A DNA stretch of 64,000 bases, taken from NCBI GenBank assembly GCA_963920575.1, contig OY986967.1, positions 6,405,166 to 6,469,165 of the forward strand. The letters are read 5' to 3'. The position numbers and the translations under genes are program-made. Each line of letters begins with the position of its first letter. The stretch's first letter is position 1. Source of the DNA: Narthecium ossifragum. Taxonomy: Eukaryota > Streptophyta > Magnoliopsida > Dioscoreales > Nartheciaceae. A model generated the notes under the pieces. It was given only the letters and a program-made list of their open reading frames with translations. It made no database searches and was not told where the DNA came from. Of this stretch, positions 43,346 to 54,191 are shown piece after piece.

Positions 43346-43600
43346 TCTCCCGTATCCCTCTCTCTCTCACTTCCCACGTCAACAAAACCTGCTCACGTCA
43401 GCCAAAACTAGTCAAAATTGATAAAAAATAGTCAAAATTGCATAATTACTGGTTTGCCGTTAAAATGTACAAACGGACGTTTGATGATGGGTTTATACTA
43501 CACCACTATGTAACCTGGAGTATTTTTTGATAATTCTGAAACTACGTGGTACTAAACTGCAAAACTCAGAAACTACAGGGTATCAAACTGCTTTTTAGCC

Positions 43601-43940
43601 AATAAATAATGACTTTAGAACCAATTAAAAAAGAGCAAAATTTCTCTAATGCAATAACAACAGCAAGTAATTCTTTCTCAGTGGTCGAGTAATTGACTTG
43701 AGCATCATTAAGTGTGCGACTTGCATAATAAATAGCATGAGAAACCTTATTTACCCTCTGTCCTAAAACAACCCCTATAGCGTAATCAGAAGCATCACAT
43801 ATTATTTCAAAGGGTAACGACCAATCAGGCGGTGTAATGATAGGTGCAGTAATCAACTTCTCCTTCAATATATTGAAAGCATCAAGACAAGCTTTTATAA
43901 ACTTAAACTCAGCATCCTTGGCCAATAAATCACACAGAGG
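43601..43940 (-). pseudogene. C2 RNase H N-terminus
   Basis: The minus strand reads [40 protein letters not shown] and KELLAVVIALEKFCSFLIGS before the MULE. A TGA at about 43940 separates it from the upstream frame, where C1 has a CGA arginine codon, a C-to-T change at CpG. Confidence 0.9.
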
Positions 43941-45283
43941 TCATGCAATCTTAGAAAAATCTCTAATGAATCTGCGATAAAATCCAGCATGGCCAAAAAA
44001 ACTTCGCACACCTTTTACAGAAGTAGGGGGCGGCAATTTGTCAATCAAATCTATTTTTGCCCTGTGAACTTCAATACCTTTACTAGAGATAGCATGTCCT
44101 AAAACAATACCTTGCCTTACCATGAAGTGACTCTTCTTCCAGCTCAATGTCAAATTAGTCTCCTCACCTCTCTTAAGCACTAATGTTAGATGTTCAAGAC
44201 AATTATCAAAAGAATTCCCAAAGACAGAAAAACCATCCATAAATTCCTCGACAAACATTTCTATCATGTTGGAAAAAATCGATATCATCCATCTTTGAAA
44301 AGTAGCATGTGTGTTACATAATCCAAATGGCATCCGTCTATACGCAAATGTTCCAAAGGGGCATGTGAATGTAGTCTTCTCTTGGTCCTCAGGGGTGATG
44401 GCTATTTGATTATAACCTGAAAATCCATCAAGAAAACAATAAAATGCGTGGCCAGCTAAACGTTCAAGTATTTGATCGATAAAAGGTAAGGGAAAGTGGT
44501 CCTTTTTAGTCGTTGCATTAAGCTTGCGATAATCGATGCAGACACGCCATCCAGTTGTCATCCTCGTAGGTATAAGCTCTTTGTTCTCATTCTTCACAAC
44601 TGTTATTCTCGATTTCTTAGGGACTACATGAACTGGACTTACCCAATTGCTATCAGAAATAGGATATATAACACCAACATCAAGTAATTTAAGAACCTCT
44701 GCTCGAACAACTTCTTTCATATTTGGATTAAGGCGACGCTGAGCGTCCCTTATAGGCTTGGCGTCCTCTTCCAACATAATGCGATGCATGCACATAGTAG
44801 GACTCACTCCTTTAATATCTGCAATTGTCCAGCCTATTGCAGTTTTATGTTCCCTAAGAACTCTCAATAATTTTTCCTCTTCCAATGGAGTAATGTCAGA
44901 AGCAATAATCACAAGAAGGGTTTCATTCTCACCAAGATATGCATATTTCATATTAAAAGGAAGAGGTTTTAACTCAAGCTTAGGTGGAGATACTATTGAT
45001 GAAACCATTTTAAAATGAGAGGTGTCTAGCATGTCTAAACGAAATCCATCAGGGGGGTATGGCTGCAATGCCTCAAGGGCTGCAATGACCTCCTCTGCTC
45101 CATCATAGTTGTGTGCATCCTCCTCTTCCATCATCAATGCCGCTTCCAATGCAGTCTTAACTTGCTCCTGTCTGAAATTAGAAAGCACCATTGAATCTAA
45201 TACATCTATTGAGAAACAATCAAAAGAATTTGAGGGATATGACATAGAATCAAACACTTTAAATTCAAGCGTTTCACCCAAGA
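43941..45283 (-). pseudogene. C2 reverse transcriptase, open frame
   Basis: A single minus-strand frame runs from the junction at 45283 down to 43941. It starts after protease with LEFKVFDSMSYPSNSFDCFS, then carries the reverse transcriptase blocks GVSPTMCMHRIMLEEDAKPI, CIDYRKLNATTKKDHFPLPF, FSGYNQIAITPEDQEKTTFT, RRMPFGLCNTHATFQRWM and the catalytic EEFMDGFSVFG. The second catalytic aspartate of FMDD is changed to glycine (FMDG), so the enzyme would be inactive despite the open frame. The apparent start upstream of 45283 belongs to the joined LTR. Confidence 0.9.
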
Positions 45284-45520
45284 TGGTTAGGTGGACCCGG
45301 GATCCGAAGATCTGGACTTGGGCTTGTGTTTTAGCCAAAGTATGACTTTCTGGGCGAAACAGATCGATCTCCCCTTAAGGAGATGGATCTTCTTGTGCCA
45401 GGAAGTTGCGGCGGTCGGTTTTCTGCGTAGACGGCCGTCGTTGGCCGTCGCTCTCCACTGTCAGCGGTGAGAAGAAAGATCATCTCTCCTCTCCCTTACC
45501 CTCTTCCTCTCTTCCCCGGC

Positions 45521-45984
45521 TCCTTCTTCTCCTTCTTCTCCTTCTTCTCCTTCTCCTCCTTCTTCTGCTTCTCCTTCTCCTTCTGCTTCTCCTTCTCCTT
45601 CTACTTCTCCTTCTTCTCCTTCATCATCTTCTTCTTCTTCTTCTCCTTCTTCTCCTTCTTCTTCTCCTTCTCCTTCTTCTTCTGGTTTTCCTCCTTCTTC
45701 TGCTCCTTCTCCTTCTTCTTCTCTTTTTTCTCCTTCTCCTTCTCCTTCTACTCCTTCTCCTTCTCCTTCTCCTTCTGCTTCTTCTTCTTCTCCTTCTCCT
45801 TCTGCTTCTTCTCCTTCTCCTTCTCCTTCTCCTTCTGCTTCTCCTTCTTCTTCTTCTTCTTCTTCTTCTTCTTCTTCTTCTTCTTCTCCATCTTCTTCTT
45901 CTCCTCCTCCTCCTTCTCCTCCTCCTCCTCCTCCTCATCCTCCTTCTTCTTCTTCCTCCTCCTCCTCCTCCTCCTCCTTCTTTC
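45521..45984 (+). repeat. CTT/TCC trinucleotide microsatellite
   Basis: About 460 bp of CCTTCTTCT, CTCCTTCT and CCTCCTCC units, purely pyrimidine for long runs, lies inside the A2 LTR. A3 has a much shorter related tract (48643-48760), so this is an expansion. Long leucine, serine or arginine frames across it are artefacts. Confidence 0.9.
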
Positions 45985-46105
45985 ATGCGGTTATGTTTTC
46001 CTTCCCCTGTTCTGGCTGCTTCCTTCTTCCCTTCCGTTCTCCCTCCTCCGACCATCAATTTGAGTGATTGATGGCTCGTTGGATTCGTAGCAGCGTGAGG
46101 AAGAT

Positions 46106-46322
46106 CCAGTTGGACCTGTATGTTATCTTATCATATTGTTGCATGCTTACCTTTTACCTGCGGATGATCCGAGCATGCATTTTATATTGGCCTGGACCTA
46201 CCGCGGATTGGCTGGCAGCGGTCGTCAGTATCGCTGCAGCAGTCCAGTTGGACCTGTATGTTATCTTATCATATTGTTGCATGCTTACCTCTTACCTGCG
46301 GATGATCCGAGCATGCATTTTC
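46106..46322 (+). repeat. Partial tandem duplication in the A2 LTR
   Basis: CCAGTTGGACCTGTATGTTA starts at 46106 and again at 46244. Each 79-bp copy ends GATCCGAGCATGCATTT and they differ at only one or two bases, so the 138-bp-period duplication is recent. Confidence 0.85.
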
Positions 46323-47149
46323 GATTGTGCATCAGATGCATAAGGATAGGGCATGGGCGATGGGTTGATCGCCGATCCGAGGCTTTCGGGTAGCTCGGAT
46401 CTAGCTCTAGGACCGTGGCGGGTAGCGTGGTCCAGGATCAGATGGTAGTATTGAGTTGATATTGATGATAGGCTTAGATGACTTGAATACATGTTGATCG
46501 ATGATATAGAGGTCGTGTCGGCCTCGAGCTAGTTCTAAGGTGTTGCCGGTGTCCAGTGATCCATGTCTCTTGAGTTGAGGGTGTGCCTACCCAGCGATCT
46601 CGTTTCCAACCTAGTTGTGTCGGTTTCCTGCTTGTGAGACAGCATTGCTGGTTTCCTGCTCACTGGGACACACGGTGGGGTTATGGGGCCCTATGTAAAC
46701 CCAGACTTGTTTGAGGGTGACACTGTTGTGTTCCCTCCTTTCTGTGTGTCATATTGTAGAACCCTACTGAGCTTAGTGCTCACTCCTACCTGGGTTGTGT
46801 TTTGCAGGTGCAAGCATTATCTCTTCTTCGGTCGTCCCTACCGGGTAGGTTTTTGATGGCGCGACGGCGTCTGGCGGTGCTTGAGGAGCGGTGATCGTCA
46901 TCTACACCGTTTCTGTTTAGATAGTATCCTACGGGAGTGTGATGTATATGAATGTAACCTTTGAGGTTTTGAAATATTATTATATTATATCTTTTGAGGT
47001 TGTTAATTATTGTTAACTACGGGTACTTATGAAATGTTTAGGGAAACCAATAAGCTAGAGGGAACCCTCGCCAAAATTATTCCGCATTTAGTTAGGTTCC
47101 GGTTCACGTTGCCCGGCCAGGTTGGTCCTCCGCGGGTCGGGGCGTGACA

Positions 47150-47710
47150 AGTTATGCATATCAGTGGCGACGACCGCTAGAGTTTGCAGTCGGTGACAGA
47201 GGGTTTCTGCGAGCATCGCCGTACAGAGCGTCAATCAGGATTGGCAGAGGTGGTAAGTTTGCGTCGAGGTTAGTCGGATCGTTCGAGATCCTAGAGAGGA
47301 TTGGTGTGGTAGCTTTCCGCCTGGATCTTCCTCAGCACATGTCAGCTGTGCAACCGACATTCCACATGTCGATGTTGAGGAAGTATCACCTGTACCCGTC
47401 TCATGTCATCAGGGTGGATGACATCGATCTTGAGGTAGATGCAACGTTCGTTGAGCAACCAGTTCAGGTACTTGACCGGAGGGATCAGGTCTTGCGGGGC
47501 AAGACGATTCCCTTGGTCAAGGTACTATGGAGGCACAGAGGCTTCGAGGAGATGACTTCGGAGTGCGAGGTGTGCATGCGGTAGGAGTATCCACATTTGT
47601 TTCCTTCTCGAGGTACCTCTTGGCCTAGTCTTCTAGTGTAGCTTTTTTTCTGTTTCCGAGCCCTACCATTATAGAATGTCGGGATGAGATTTCATTTAAG
47701 GGTATTAGGA
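47150..47710 (+). pseudogene. A2 integrase C-terminal stub
   Basis: The LTR end at 47149 joins directly to the end of integrase: YQWRRPLEFAVGDRGFLRAS, QHMSAVQPTFHMSMLRKYHL and ATFVEQPVQVLDRRDQVLRG with the chromodomain-like tail KVLWRHRGFEEMTSE. The frame ends at TAG 47582. The primer site, gag, protease, RT, RNase H and integrase core are absent. The 3' untranslated part with GGTATTAGGA leads to the next LTR. Confidence 0.85.
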
Positions 47711-48190
47711 TGTGAGGACCTGTCCCTATACTCCTGGGTTGACCGTCTGAGTCAGGCCCGTGGCTCGCTTGCTTGTTTCACGTCCAATGCGCGATCCGGT
47801 GGATCGTATTGTTTCTTGGGCCGCAAGGGCAATTTGGTAAATTGTGCCTTGTCGGTTTGCTTCAGACCCGCGTGTACACAAACTGACCGTGTTTGTGATA
47901 ATGTTTGCTTCGAACGGTTAGGTGAACCCAGGATTGAAAGATCCGGGCTTGAGCTTGTGGTCATCTAGCCCAAGTCTAGCTTTCTGCACCAAAATGATCA
48001 ATCTTCTCTTACTAAGAAGATCTATCCCTTAGTGTCCGAAAGTCAAACTAGATCATTATGAAGGATCAATCGATCATTCAAAAGTCGGTTCGTCTGTCTA
48101 AAAATGGACGCGACCTCCTTCTTTAATCTCTTTTGAAATCCATCGTTCCTTAGCTCAGATCCGGCTGGATTTGAAAGAGGTTGAGGGCGA
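47711..48190 (+). repeat. A2 3' LTR, left part
   Basis: It begins TGTGAGGACCTGTCCC and runs to GGCGA (48186-48190), where A3 is inserted. The rest of this LTR is at 57831-58056. The sequence near the break, GAGGTTGAGGGCGA, pairs with the A0 LTR (complement of 5665-5700). Confidence 0.85.
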
Positions 48191-50775
48191 AGTGAGGACC
48201 TGTCCCTCTATTCCTGGGTCGACCGCCTGGGTCGGGCCCGTGGCTCGTTGTGGACCAGAAGGGTAATTTGGTAAATTGCGCCTTGTCGGTTTGTTTCACA
48301 CCCGCGTGTGCACACACTGACCTTGTTTGTGTTAGTGCTTGATTAGAATGGTTAGGTGGACCCGGGATCGGAAGATCCCAGCTCGGGCGCGGTGAAGCTT
48401 GCTTTTGGGCAGCTTACGGCCCTTGAGCGATCGGTCGCTCCGAGGAGCGATCGATCGGACTCGTGAGCGAGTCGGTGGGTTTTTCACCCGTTCGGATCGA
48501 TCCAAACGTTTTGGATCGATCCAGCCCATCTTGGATCGATCCATCTTGGCCTTCGATCGATCCGGGCACTCCGCAGGGCAGTTGAACTGCAGCAGAGCAG
48601 TTGAGCTGCCGTCGCTCTCCGTTGTCAGAGGAGAGGTCCTCTCCTTCACACTCTCCTTCACCTTCTCCTTCACCTTCCCCCTCCTTCCCTGGCCTTCCCC
48701 TTCTCTTCTCCTTCTCTTCTTCCTTCTCTTCTTCTTCCTTCTCCTTCCTTCTCTCCCGCGGTTCTGTTTTTCCTCTGTTTCCTTCCGGGGCATCCATCTT
48801 CTTCTCCACCGTTCTCCCTCATCCGGCCACCGTTTTGGACGTTCTAAAGCTTGTTGGATTCGTGGCAACGAGAGGAAGGCTCCTGGTGTGGTTTGGAACC
48901 TCGTTAGTGGTTGGTTTGCGAGGGATCAACCGAGGAATGCGCAGTCCGGTAGTTGTTCTACCTACATGAGTTAATTAATGGGTCTCGTTAGATCTAGCCG
49001 TTAGATCTTGATGAAATTGTGTTGTTGGATGCATCTTGTCTATTATAATTACTGATATAAGTTTCATGATCTTTGGTTGAGATTTGACTAGGATTTATGC
49101 ATGATTAATCTCGGATTTTCCGGTTTTCTGCTGTTCTTGAAGAACAGCTGGCTTGCGGCGAGTTTTCCGGCTTGTACATGTATGATCATGGCTTTTGGTA
49201 AACATAATAGTTGTAGATCCCTTCGTTAGCTTTCCATTCCAGTTTATTTCATATTTTTCTGATTTTCCTACGAATTTTGGTGATTTTTCTCGTGGCCTGC
49301 GACGAGGCTGCTCTGAAGCTGGTATGAAGCTTTGGATCGATCCAAATTGTTCCGGATCGATCCCAAGCTGACTGATGGCGTTTTATGGGTTGGTATGAAG
49401 CTTTGGATCGATCCAAATTGTTCCGAATCGATCCCAAGCTGACTGATGGTGTTTTATGGAGTTTTGATTAGCTGTTTTGATTAATGTTTTCCCGTTAATC
49501 CAGCCGTTGGATGTTTATGGATTTTGGATATGTTGATCCCAGCATGTAGAGCTACTGGTGGCTAAGTTGGATCTTGAATCCGACATCATGTGGAAGTCGG
49601 ATCGACGGGACCAACTAGCCTCTAAGTAGAGGTTTTGGTGTTTTGAATATAATATTATAAGCTTCGATTACAATAATATATTTTTACTGTTCATCGAAGT
49701 TTTCGGGGTTGCTTCCCATTGCAGGAGTCCGCGGTTGACCGTCGTGGTACCGTCGTAATGCCGGGACCCGCTGCGGATAGGCTGGCAGCGGTTGGTAGTA
49801 CCGCTGCAGCGATCCTGTTGGACTTGTATGCTGCCTTGACATACTGTTGCATGCGTATTTCCTATTGCTTGTGTATGTTCATATCATGCATTCTCTGTTG
49901 TGCATTAGTTGCATAAGGTTAGGGCGTGGGTGATTTGTGGATCGCCGTCCCGAGGCTGGAAGCTCGGATTTAGCCCTAGGACCGGGGTTGGGTAGTTTGG
50001 ACTCGATTCGAATTGTGGTGCCCAGTCAAATTTGATGATAGGCTTAGATGACTGGTACACATATTGCTTGGTGATTATAGAGGTCGTGTCGGCCTTAAGT
50101 CGGATGCTGAGGTGTAGCCAGTGTTCCACTATGTTGACCCTTGAGTAGAGGGAGTTGCCTACTTAGCGGTGCAGTTTCCCGCCTGCAGTGCCGGTACCTG
50201 CTTGTGGGCCAGCAGTGTTGTATCCTACTACTGAGTGCGACCAGACATATGACCAGCTCGGCTGGAAGACCATGATCGTGGGCCTCAGGGACATGCGGTG
50301 GGGTTATGGGACCCCTGTGTACACCCAGATCTTACTTGAGGGCGACAGTTTTGTGCTCCCCTTCCTTCTGTGTGACGTAGTGTAGAACCCTACTGAGCTT
50401 TATGCTCACTCCTACCCGGGCTGCGGTTTGCAGGTGCAGGTGCCAGCTCTTCTTCAGTAGCCCCTACCGGGCAGGTGTTTGGTGGCGCGACGGCGTCTGG
50501 CGGGGTTTGAGGTTCGGTGATCCCTTCTACACTTTTGTTATAGTTAGTCTCCTACGGGAGTATGATGTATAAACTGTTGTAACCCCTTTGAGGTTCTTGA
50601 ATATTATATTCTATCTTTTGAGGTTTGAAATTATTGTAATATTCAGGGGTGTTTATGATTTGTTTAATGAAATCAGTCAGTTGGGGGGAACCCCTCGCCA
50701 CTATTTTCCGCATTTAGTTAGGTTCCGGTTCGCGTCGCCCGGCCCGGTTGGGCTTTCGCGGGTCGAGGCGTGACA
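48191..50775 (+). repeat. 5' LTR of A3
   Basis: It starts AGTGAGGACCTGTCCC (first base changed from T in other copies) and ends GAGGCGTGACA. GATCGATC dyads are at 48427-48570 and again at 49330-49435, where CTTTGGATCGATCCAAATTG occurs twice about 65 bp apart. Confidence 0.92.
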
Positions 50776-52620
50776 GCTTGGTATAAGAGCATAGGTTGTA
50801 GATCCCAGGGTTAGGATCAGGATACGGTTGAGATTGAGTGTGGAATGGGATAGTTCTAGGTCTAGAACATCCTTGCATGTCTGTTTGCGATTGCGTGTGA
50901 CATGCTTATCTATCTGCTTGCTGCTGTGTTTTGTTGCTTCCCGGTTGCGTCATGACGTCTCAGGGGGAGATGAGCGAGTAGAGAATAGGACGTGTCGCCT
51001 TTATACTCTTGGAATCCTGAGAGGTGGGCCCGTAGTGGCCCAGAGACGATGTTGGAGATCCTTCGACAGTAGAGGACTGATTGAAGGAGGTGTCCCGGAT
51101 CCTGGATGTTTTGGGCATCCTGGAGTATCGCTTGCTTAGGAAGCTGTTGTTTTCTTGCCTTTCCAGGAAGCGATTCGTAGTGGCGCTTGTCGGGGCCACT
51201 AGGGACACTGTTGGTTGTGTGTTGAGAACAATTCGCGTACTATTCTCTGGCACCTACCCTTGGAGGGTGGTGTAGTTGGGAGTACTCTCCTCTGGTTCTG
51301 GGTACTCGCACCGCGTGGTGGCACGTGGGTTGGCTGGTTCATCTGACTCGGTAGGCTAGGGCGACAGCAGGGTGCACCCTGGACTGTGTGTTAGCTACTG
51401 AGACAGGTGACTTGAGGGTTGACACCGGGCAGTTGGCCGGTGGTCGTGGTGAGTTTCGGGGTTGTCGTTCTTACTTCTGGGGAACGGCAGGGTAGCCGTT
51501 GGCAGAGGCAGAGGTTTCAGCATCAGCGACAGCCATGGCAGCAGCAGCGTCGTACCGGTTCTTTGAGAGGTAGCCTGGACCGTCATACTAAGAGGTAGTC
51601 CACCGGGTGCTCGAGTGCTAGCCGTTGTTGGTCTTTCCGCCGACGGTGTTGGTTGCGAGGGGCGCTGGGCGCTTACCGCAGAGTAGTCGGGCGTGACACA
51701 CGGTGTGGGCCAGACCGGTGGACTAGTGCCTCTGTTGGGGTAGGTACCTGGGGCAGACGCATGAGTTGGTAGCTTCAGCAACATCCGGTTTCAGAGCCGC
51801 CACCTTCAGCTTTCAGGGCTTCTCGCAGCTTGCGTTTTCCTTTGTGGCTTTAGGTTTTCACCCTTGCGACTCGTCCCCGTCTAGCCGTGCCGGCTTGGGA
51901 CCTGAGTCGAGTGTGGCTTGAGAGTAGCCACCGATTGGGACAAGAGCTTGGGTTGGTTGCTCTTGTCGGGACGTTTCCTAGAGGTTGGGAACCTCTAGGT
52001 GTCCGTCGCCCACGTGTGGTGCACGTTGGGGTTCGACGGCTTCCTTGGTTGCATCGGTTGGTCGCGCACCAGGTTGTGCTTCTTTGGCCGTGGGAAGGTG
52101 TCGTGAGCACACCTAACGGCGCTGTTTCTCTCTCGTTGAAGATCGCGGTTCGGCGATCCTTCTGCTTGTCGAGAGTTGGGGTTTGTTCACCGGCTTGTAG
52201 TGAACTCCTTCCCCGTAGTTTTCGAGGGTGCTCTTGAGAGCAGCTTTCCCCTCGTGTTGTTGTTGTTGTTTGTGCAGCTGTCCTTCTTGAGGAGCTTTCT
52301 GGTTGTCGCCTTCGCGGGACACCGAGTTCGAGGTCGAGATTCCTTTGGGCGGTTGTGAGCGTTGCGAGTTTGCATGTGGATGCCAACAGCATTTGGAGAG
52401 TCGAGGACTCAGTCGGCCGAGTCGGTAGCTCGGGATTTTCCTTCGCCCAGGTGTGTACCTCAGAGTGTGTTCCGGTTCTCATTGTGGATGGTTCCCTCCA
52501 TACTTGCATGGGCGTCAGGAAGCTAGTCAGTGTTGCAGCACAAATTATGCGCCCGCTGCAGTGTAACTATGATGTGTTAGCTGTTGAGAGACTCGTCGAC
52601 CCCTTCAAAGTTTGACCTTC
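50776..52620 (+). pseudogene. A3 primer site and degraded gag-protease region
   Basis: TGGTATAAGAGC at 50779-50790 is the tRNA-iMet primer site. Beyond it the sequence is GC-rich and keeps only vague gag and protease traits: a glutamine-rich run near 51500-51560 (QRQRFQHQRQPWQQQQ) and an FVVNSFPV-like stretch. Every frame is broken within about 100 codons. I could not align a complete capsid, zinc knuckle or protease active site. Confidence 0.6.
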
Positions 52621-52624
52621 GCAT

Positions 52625-53000
52625 CGACTACACCAACTGAGGATTCGGTATTGCGACATCCCGGAGGCAGCCTTCCGTACGAGGTACGGACTATACGAGT
52701 TCACAGTGATGCCGTTTAGTCTTACGAACGCACCAGCAACTTTCACAGATCTGATGTAGAGGATCTTCAGGCCGTACCCTGATCAGTTGCAGTAGCGTTC
52801 ATCGACCGCATCCTATTGACTGGCGCGTTGAGGAGGAGCACCAGCGATATTTAGCGTTAGCATCGCAGCTGCCGAGGGTGTATCGGCGTTATTTGGCTCC
52901 CAGCGCGAGGTCTTGGCCTTCAGAGGCAGGTTTCAACGGACGGATAGTTTCAGCGACAGGCAGATCAATTGATTCAGCCAGGCTCGACATAGATGTGCGA
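52625..53000 (+). pseudogene. A3 reverse transcriptase fragment
   Basis: [20 protein letters not shown], then [18 protein letters not shown] (52630-52745), is the central palm of a chromovirus reverse transcriptase. At the catalytic site the reading is FIDRIL where FVDDIL is expected, so an aspartate is lost. After EEHQRYLALA the sequence decays. Confidence 0.82.
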
Positions 53001-54061
53001 CAGCAGAGGTTGAAGACGGTGTTCAAGATTTAGTAGAGGCATCTCCAAGACTGCGGGACCGTTGACCAGAGTGACCAGGAGACCGGAGCTTTTGCCTTAA
53101 AGTCACTGAGTCAGTGCCTTTAAGGGTATTAGCCATCAGCAGTGGTTAAAGAGGCTAGAGCAGATTTGGTGGACTTGTAAGCTCATCAGAGACAGACAAT
53201 CAGTTGGATCAGATTTCAAGGATCATATTCCAGATGACCTCCCCTTCGGTGTTTGCAGCATCCCAGCCCTCCCGGGCAGAGTGATATAGACCCAGGGTAT
53301 ATATATCCGGAGCTCGTGGAGATCCGTGTTGTGGTTGGTACCGAGCACATGATAGAGGGCTGGACAGCGTCAGTAGATGGCAGGTCGTGCTTAGGTAGCA
53401 GTGTTGCAGATTCGACATACCCATCATAGCCCGTTCCAGTGTCAGAGTGGGAGCGGAAGCACACCATAGCGAACGTCATCACCAGATTGCAGGAGGCTGT
53501 TAGGTAGAGTACGCCCCACTACTAGAGTTTTCCTTTTCCAGCAGCCATCAGTCCAGACGGGTGCAGTGCCATTCTAGGTGTAGCACGGCAGTTCATGCCG
53601 TTCATCCGATTGCTCAACAGACGTTGTTTAGGCACCATCCACGATCCCAGACGTCGTCAGACAGTTCTCAGGGAGATCAGCACAGAGCAGACGAGAGAGC
53701 TACTCAGGTCAGAGGCGATGATCTTTGGAGTTCTCAGTTCCTGATAGGGTGTTCTTGAAGGTTCCTCCGTGCAGAGGATCAGCCAGAGTTGGCAGAGAGC
53801 AAAGACCAGACGAGGTGGAGGTCGAGGCAACCCTACCCCGATAGTCTGCACCGGGACCATGACGGCGTGGAGCGACGACGACATCGAGCCTATAGAGTTT
53901 CCTGACGGCTTTAGCAGACAGTTGATAGTACCCCAGAGGTGGAGTAGCAGATCCAGAGTTACACGAGGACATCCTACGTGAGGTTTACTCCTCTCCTGTT
54001 GCTGCTCATTCAGGAAGCATGGAGATAAATCATGGATTTCGTCGTCAGCTTGTTTGGCACC
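53001..54061 (+). pseudogene. A3 degraded pol region
   Basis: Position in the element suggests RNase H and the start of integrase, but no motif can be read with confidence. Frames are short in all six readings. I see no independent gene here. Confidence 0.45.
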
Positions 54062-54191
54062 AGATACAGAGATTAGATGCAGAGATCAGATACAGAGATT
54101 AGATGCAGAGATCAAATACAGAGATTAGCTGCAGAGATCGGATACAGAGATTAGATGCAGAGATCAGATCCAGAGACCAGATGCAGAGGTC
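54062..54191 (+). repeat. 26-bp minisatellite, five units, in A3
   Basis: AGATACAGAGATTAGATGCA plus GAGATC repeats exactly every 26 bp at 54062, 54088, 54114, 54140 and 54166, with one to four changes per unit. Each unit is itself two related 13-bp halves. It sits just upstream of the integrase core. Confidence 0.92.

Larger units (their letters stand above)
42101..43600 (+). mobile_element. Pack-MULE, 1,500 bp, with 9-bp duplication
   Basis: Terminal inverted repeats of about 73 bp start GGCCAAAAAGCAGTTTGATA on the left and GGCTAAAAAGCAGTTTGATA on the right (inverted). AATAAATAA flanks both ends (42092-42100 and 43601-43609), the 9-bp duplication typical of Mutator-like elements. Removal rejoins the C2 RNase H. 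The interior is GC-rich, coding-like DNA with glycosyltransferase similarity and no transposase, which defines a Pack-MULE. Confidence 0.9.
38013..45283 (-). mobile_element. Athila-lineage element C2, 5'-truncated
   Basis: The element is related to C1 and in opposite orientation. Its 3' LTR is at 38013-39375, then come the 3' region, integrase, RNase H and reverse transcriptase up to 45283, where protease would begin. There the sequence switches to a family-A LTR. Gag, primer site and 5' LTR are missing, and no target duplication can be checked. RNase H is interrupted by a Pack-MULE. The reverse transcriptase is open over 440 codons, so C2 is less decayed than C1 in that part. Confidence 0.9.
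45284..47149 (+). repeat. 5'-truncated LTR of family A (element A2)
   Basis: It starts inside the LTR with GGTTAGGTGGACCCGGGATC (compare 48350 onward) and ends GGTCGGGGCGTGACA. The first about 165 bp are missing at the junction with C2. Relative to A3 it has a 460-bp CTT/TCC microsatellite in place of a short tract, a deletion after it, and a 138-bp-period duplication at 46106-46322. Confidence 0.85.

Noticed and set aside
42310..43431. A single 373-codon gene
   Set aside because: The frame is a chance fusion of GC-rich captured fragments inside a Mutator-like element, crosses its interior without conserved N-terminus, and has better-supported protein only at 43020-43345.
45406..46071. Long leucine-, serine- or arginine-rich reading frames on both strands
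   Set aside because: They are produced by the CTT/TCC microsatellite and have no start context or conserved domain.
48332..48868. Lysine/arginine-glutamate-rich minus frame (also at 55605-55919)
   Set aside because: It is the complement of the pyrimidine-rich LTR leader, duplicated because both LTRs of A3 contain it.
50960..52509. Several 60-220-codon frames in the A3 interior as new genes
   Set aside because: They overlap on both strands in GC-rich degraded gag DNA and show no family motif.
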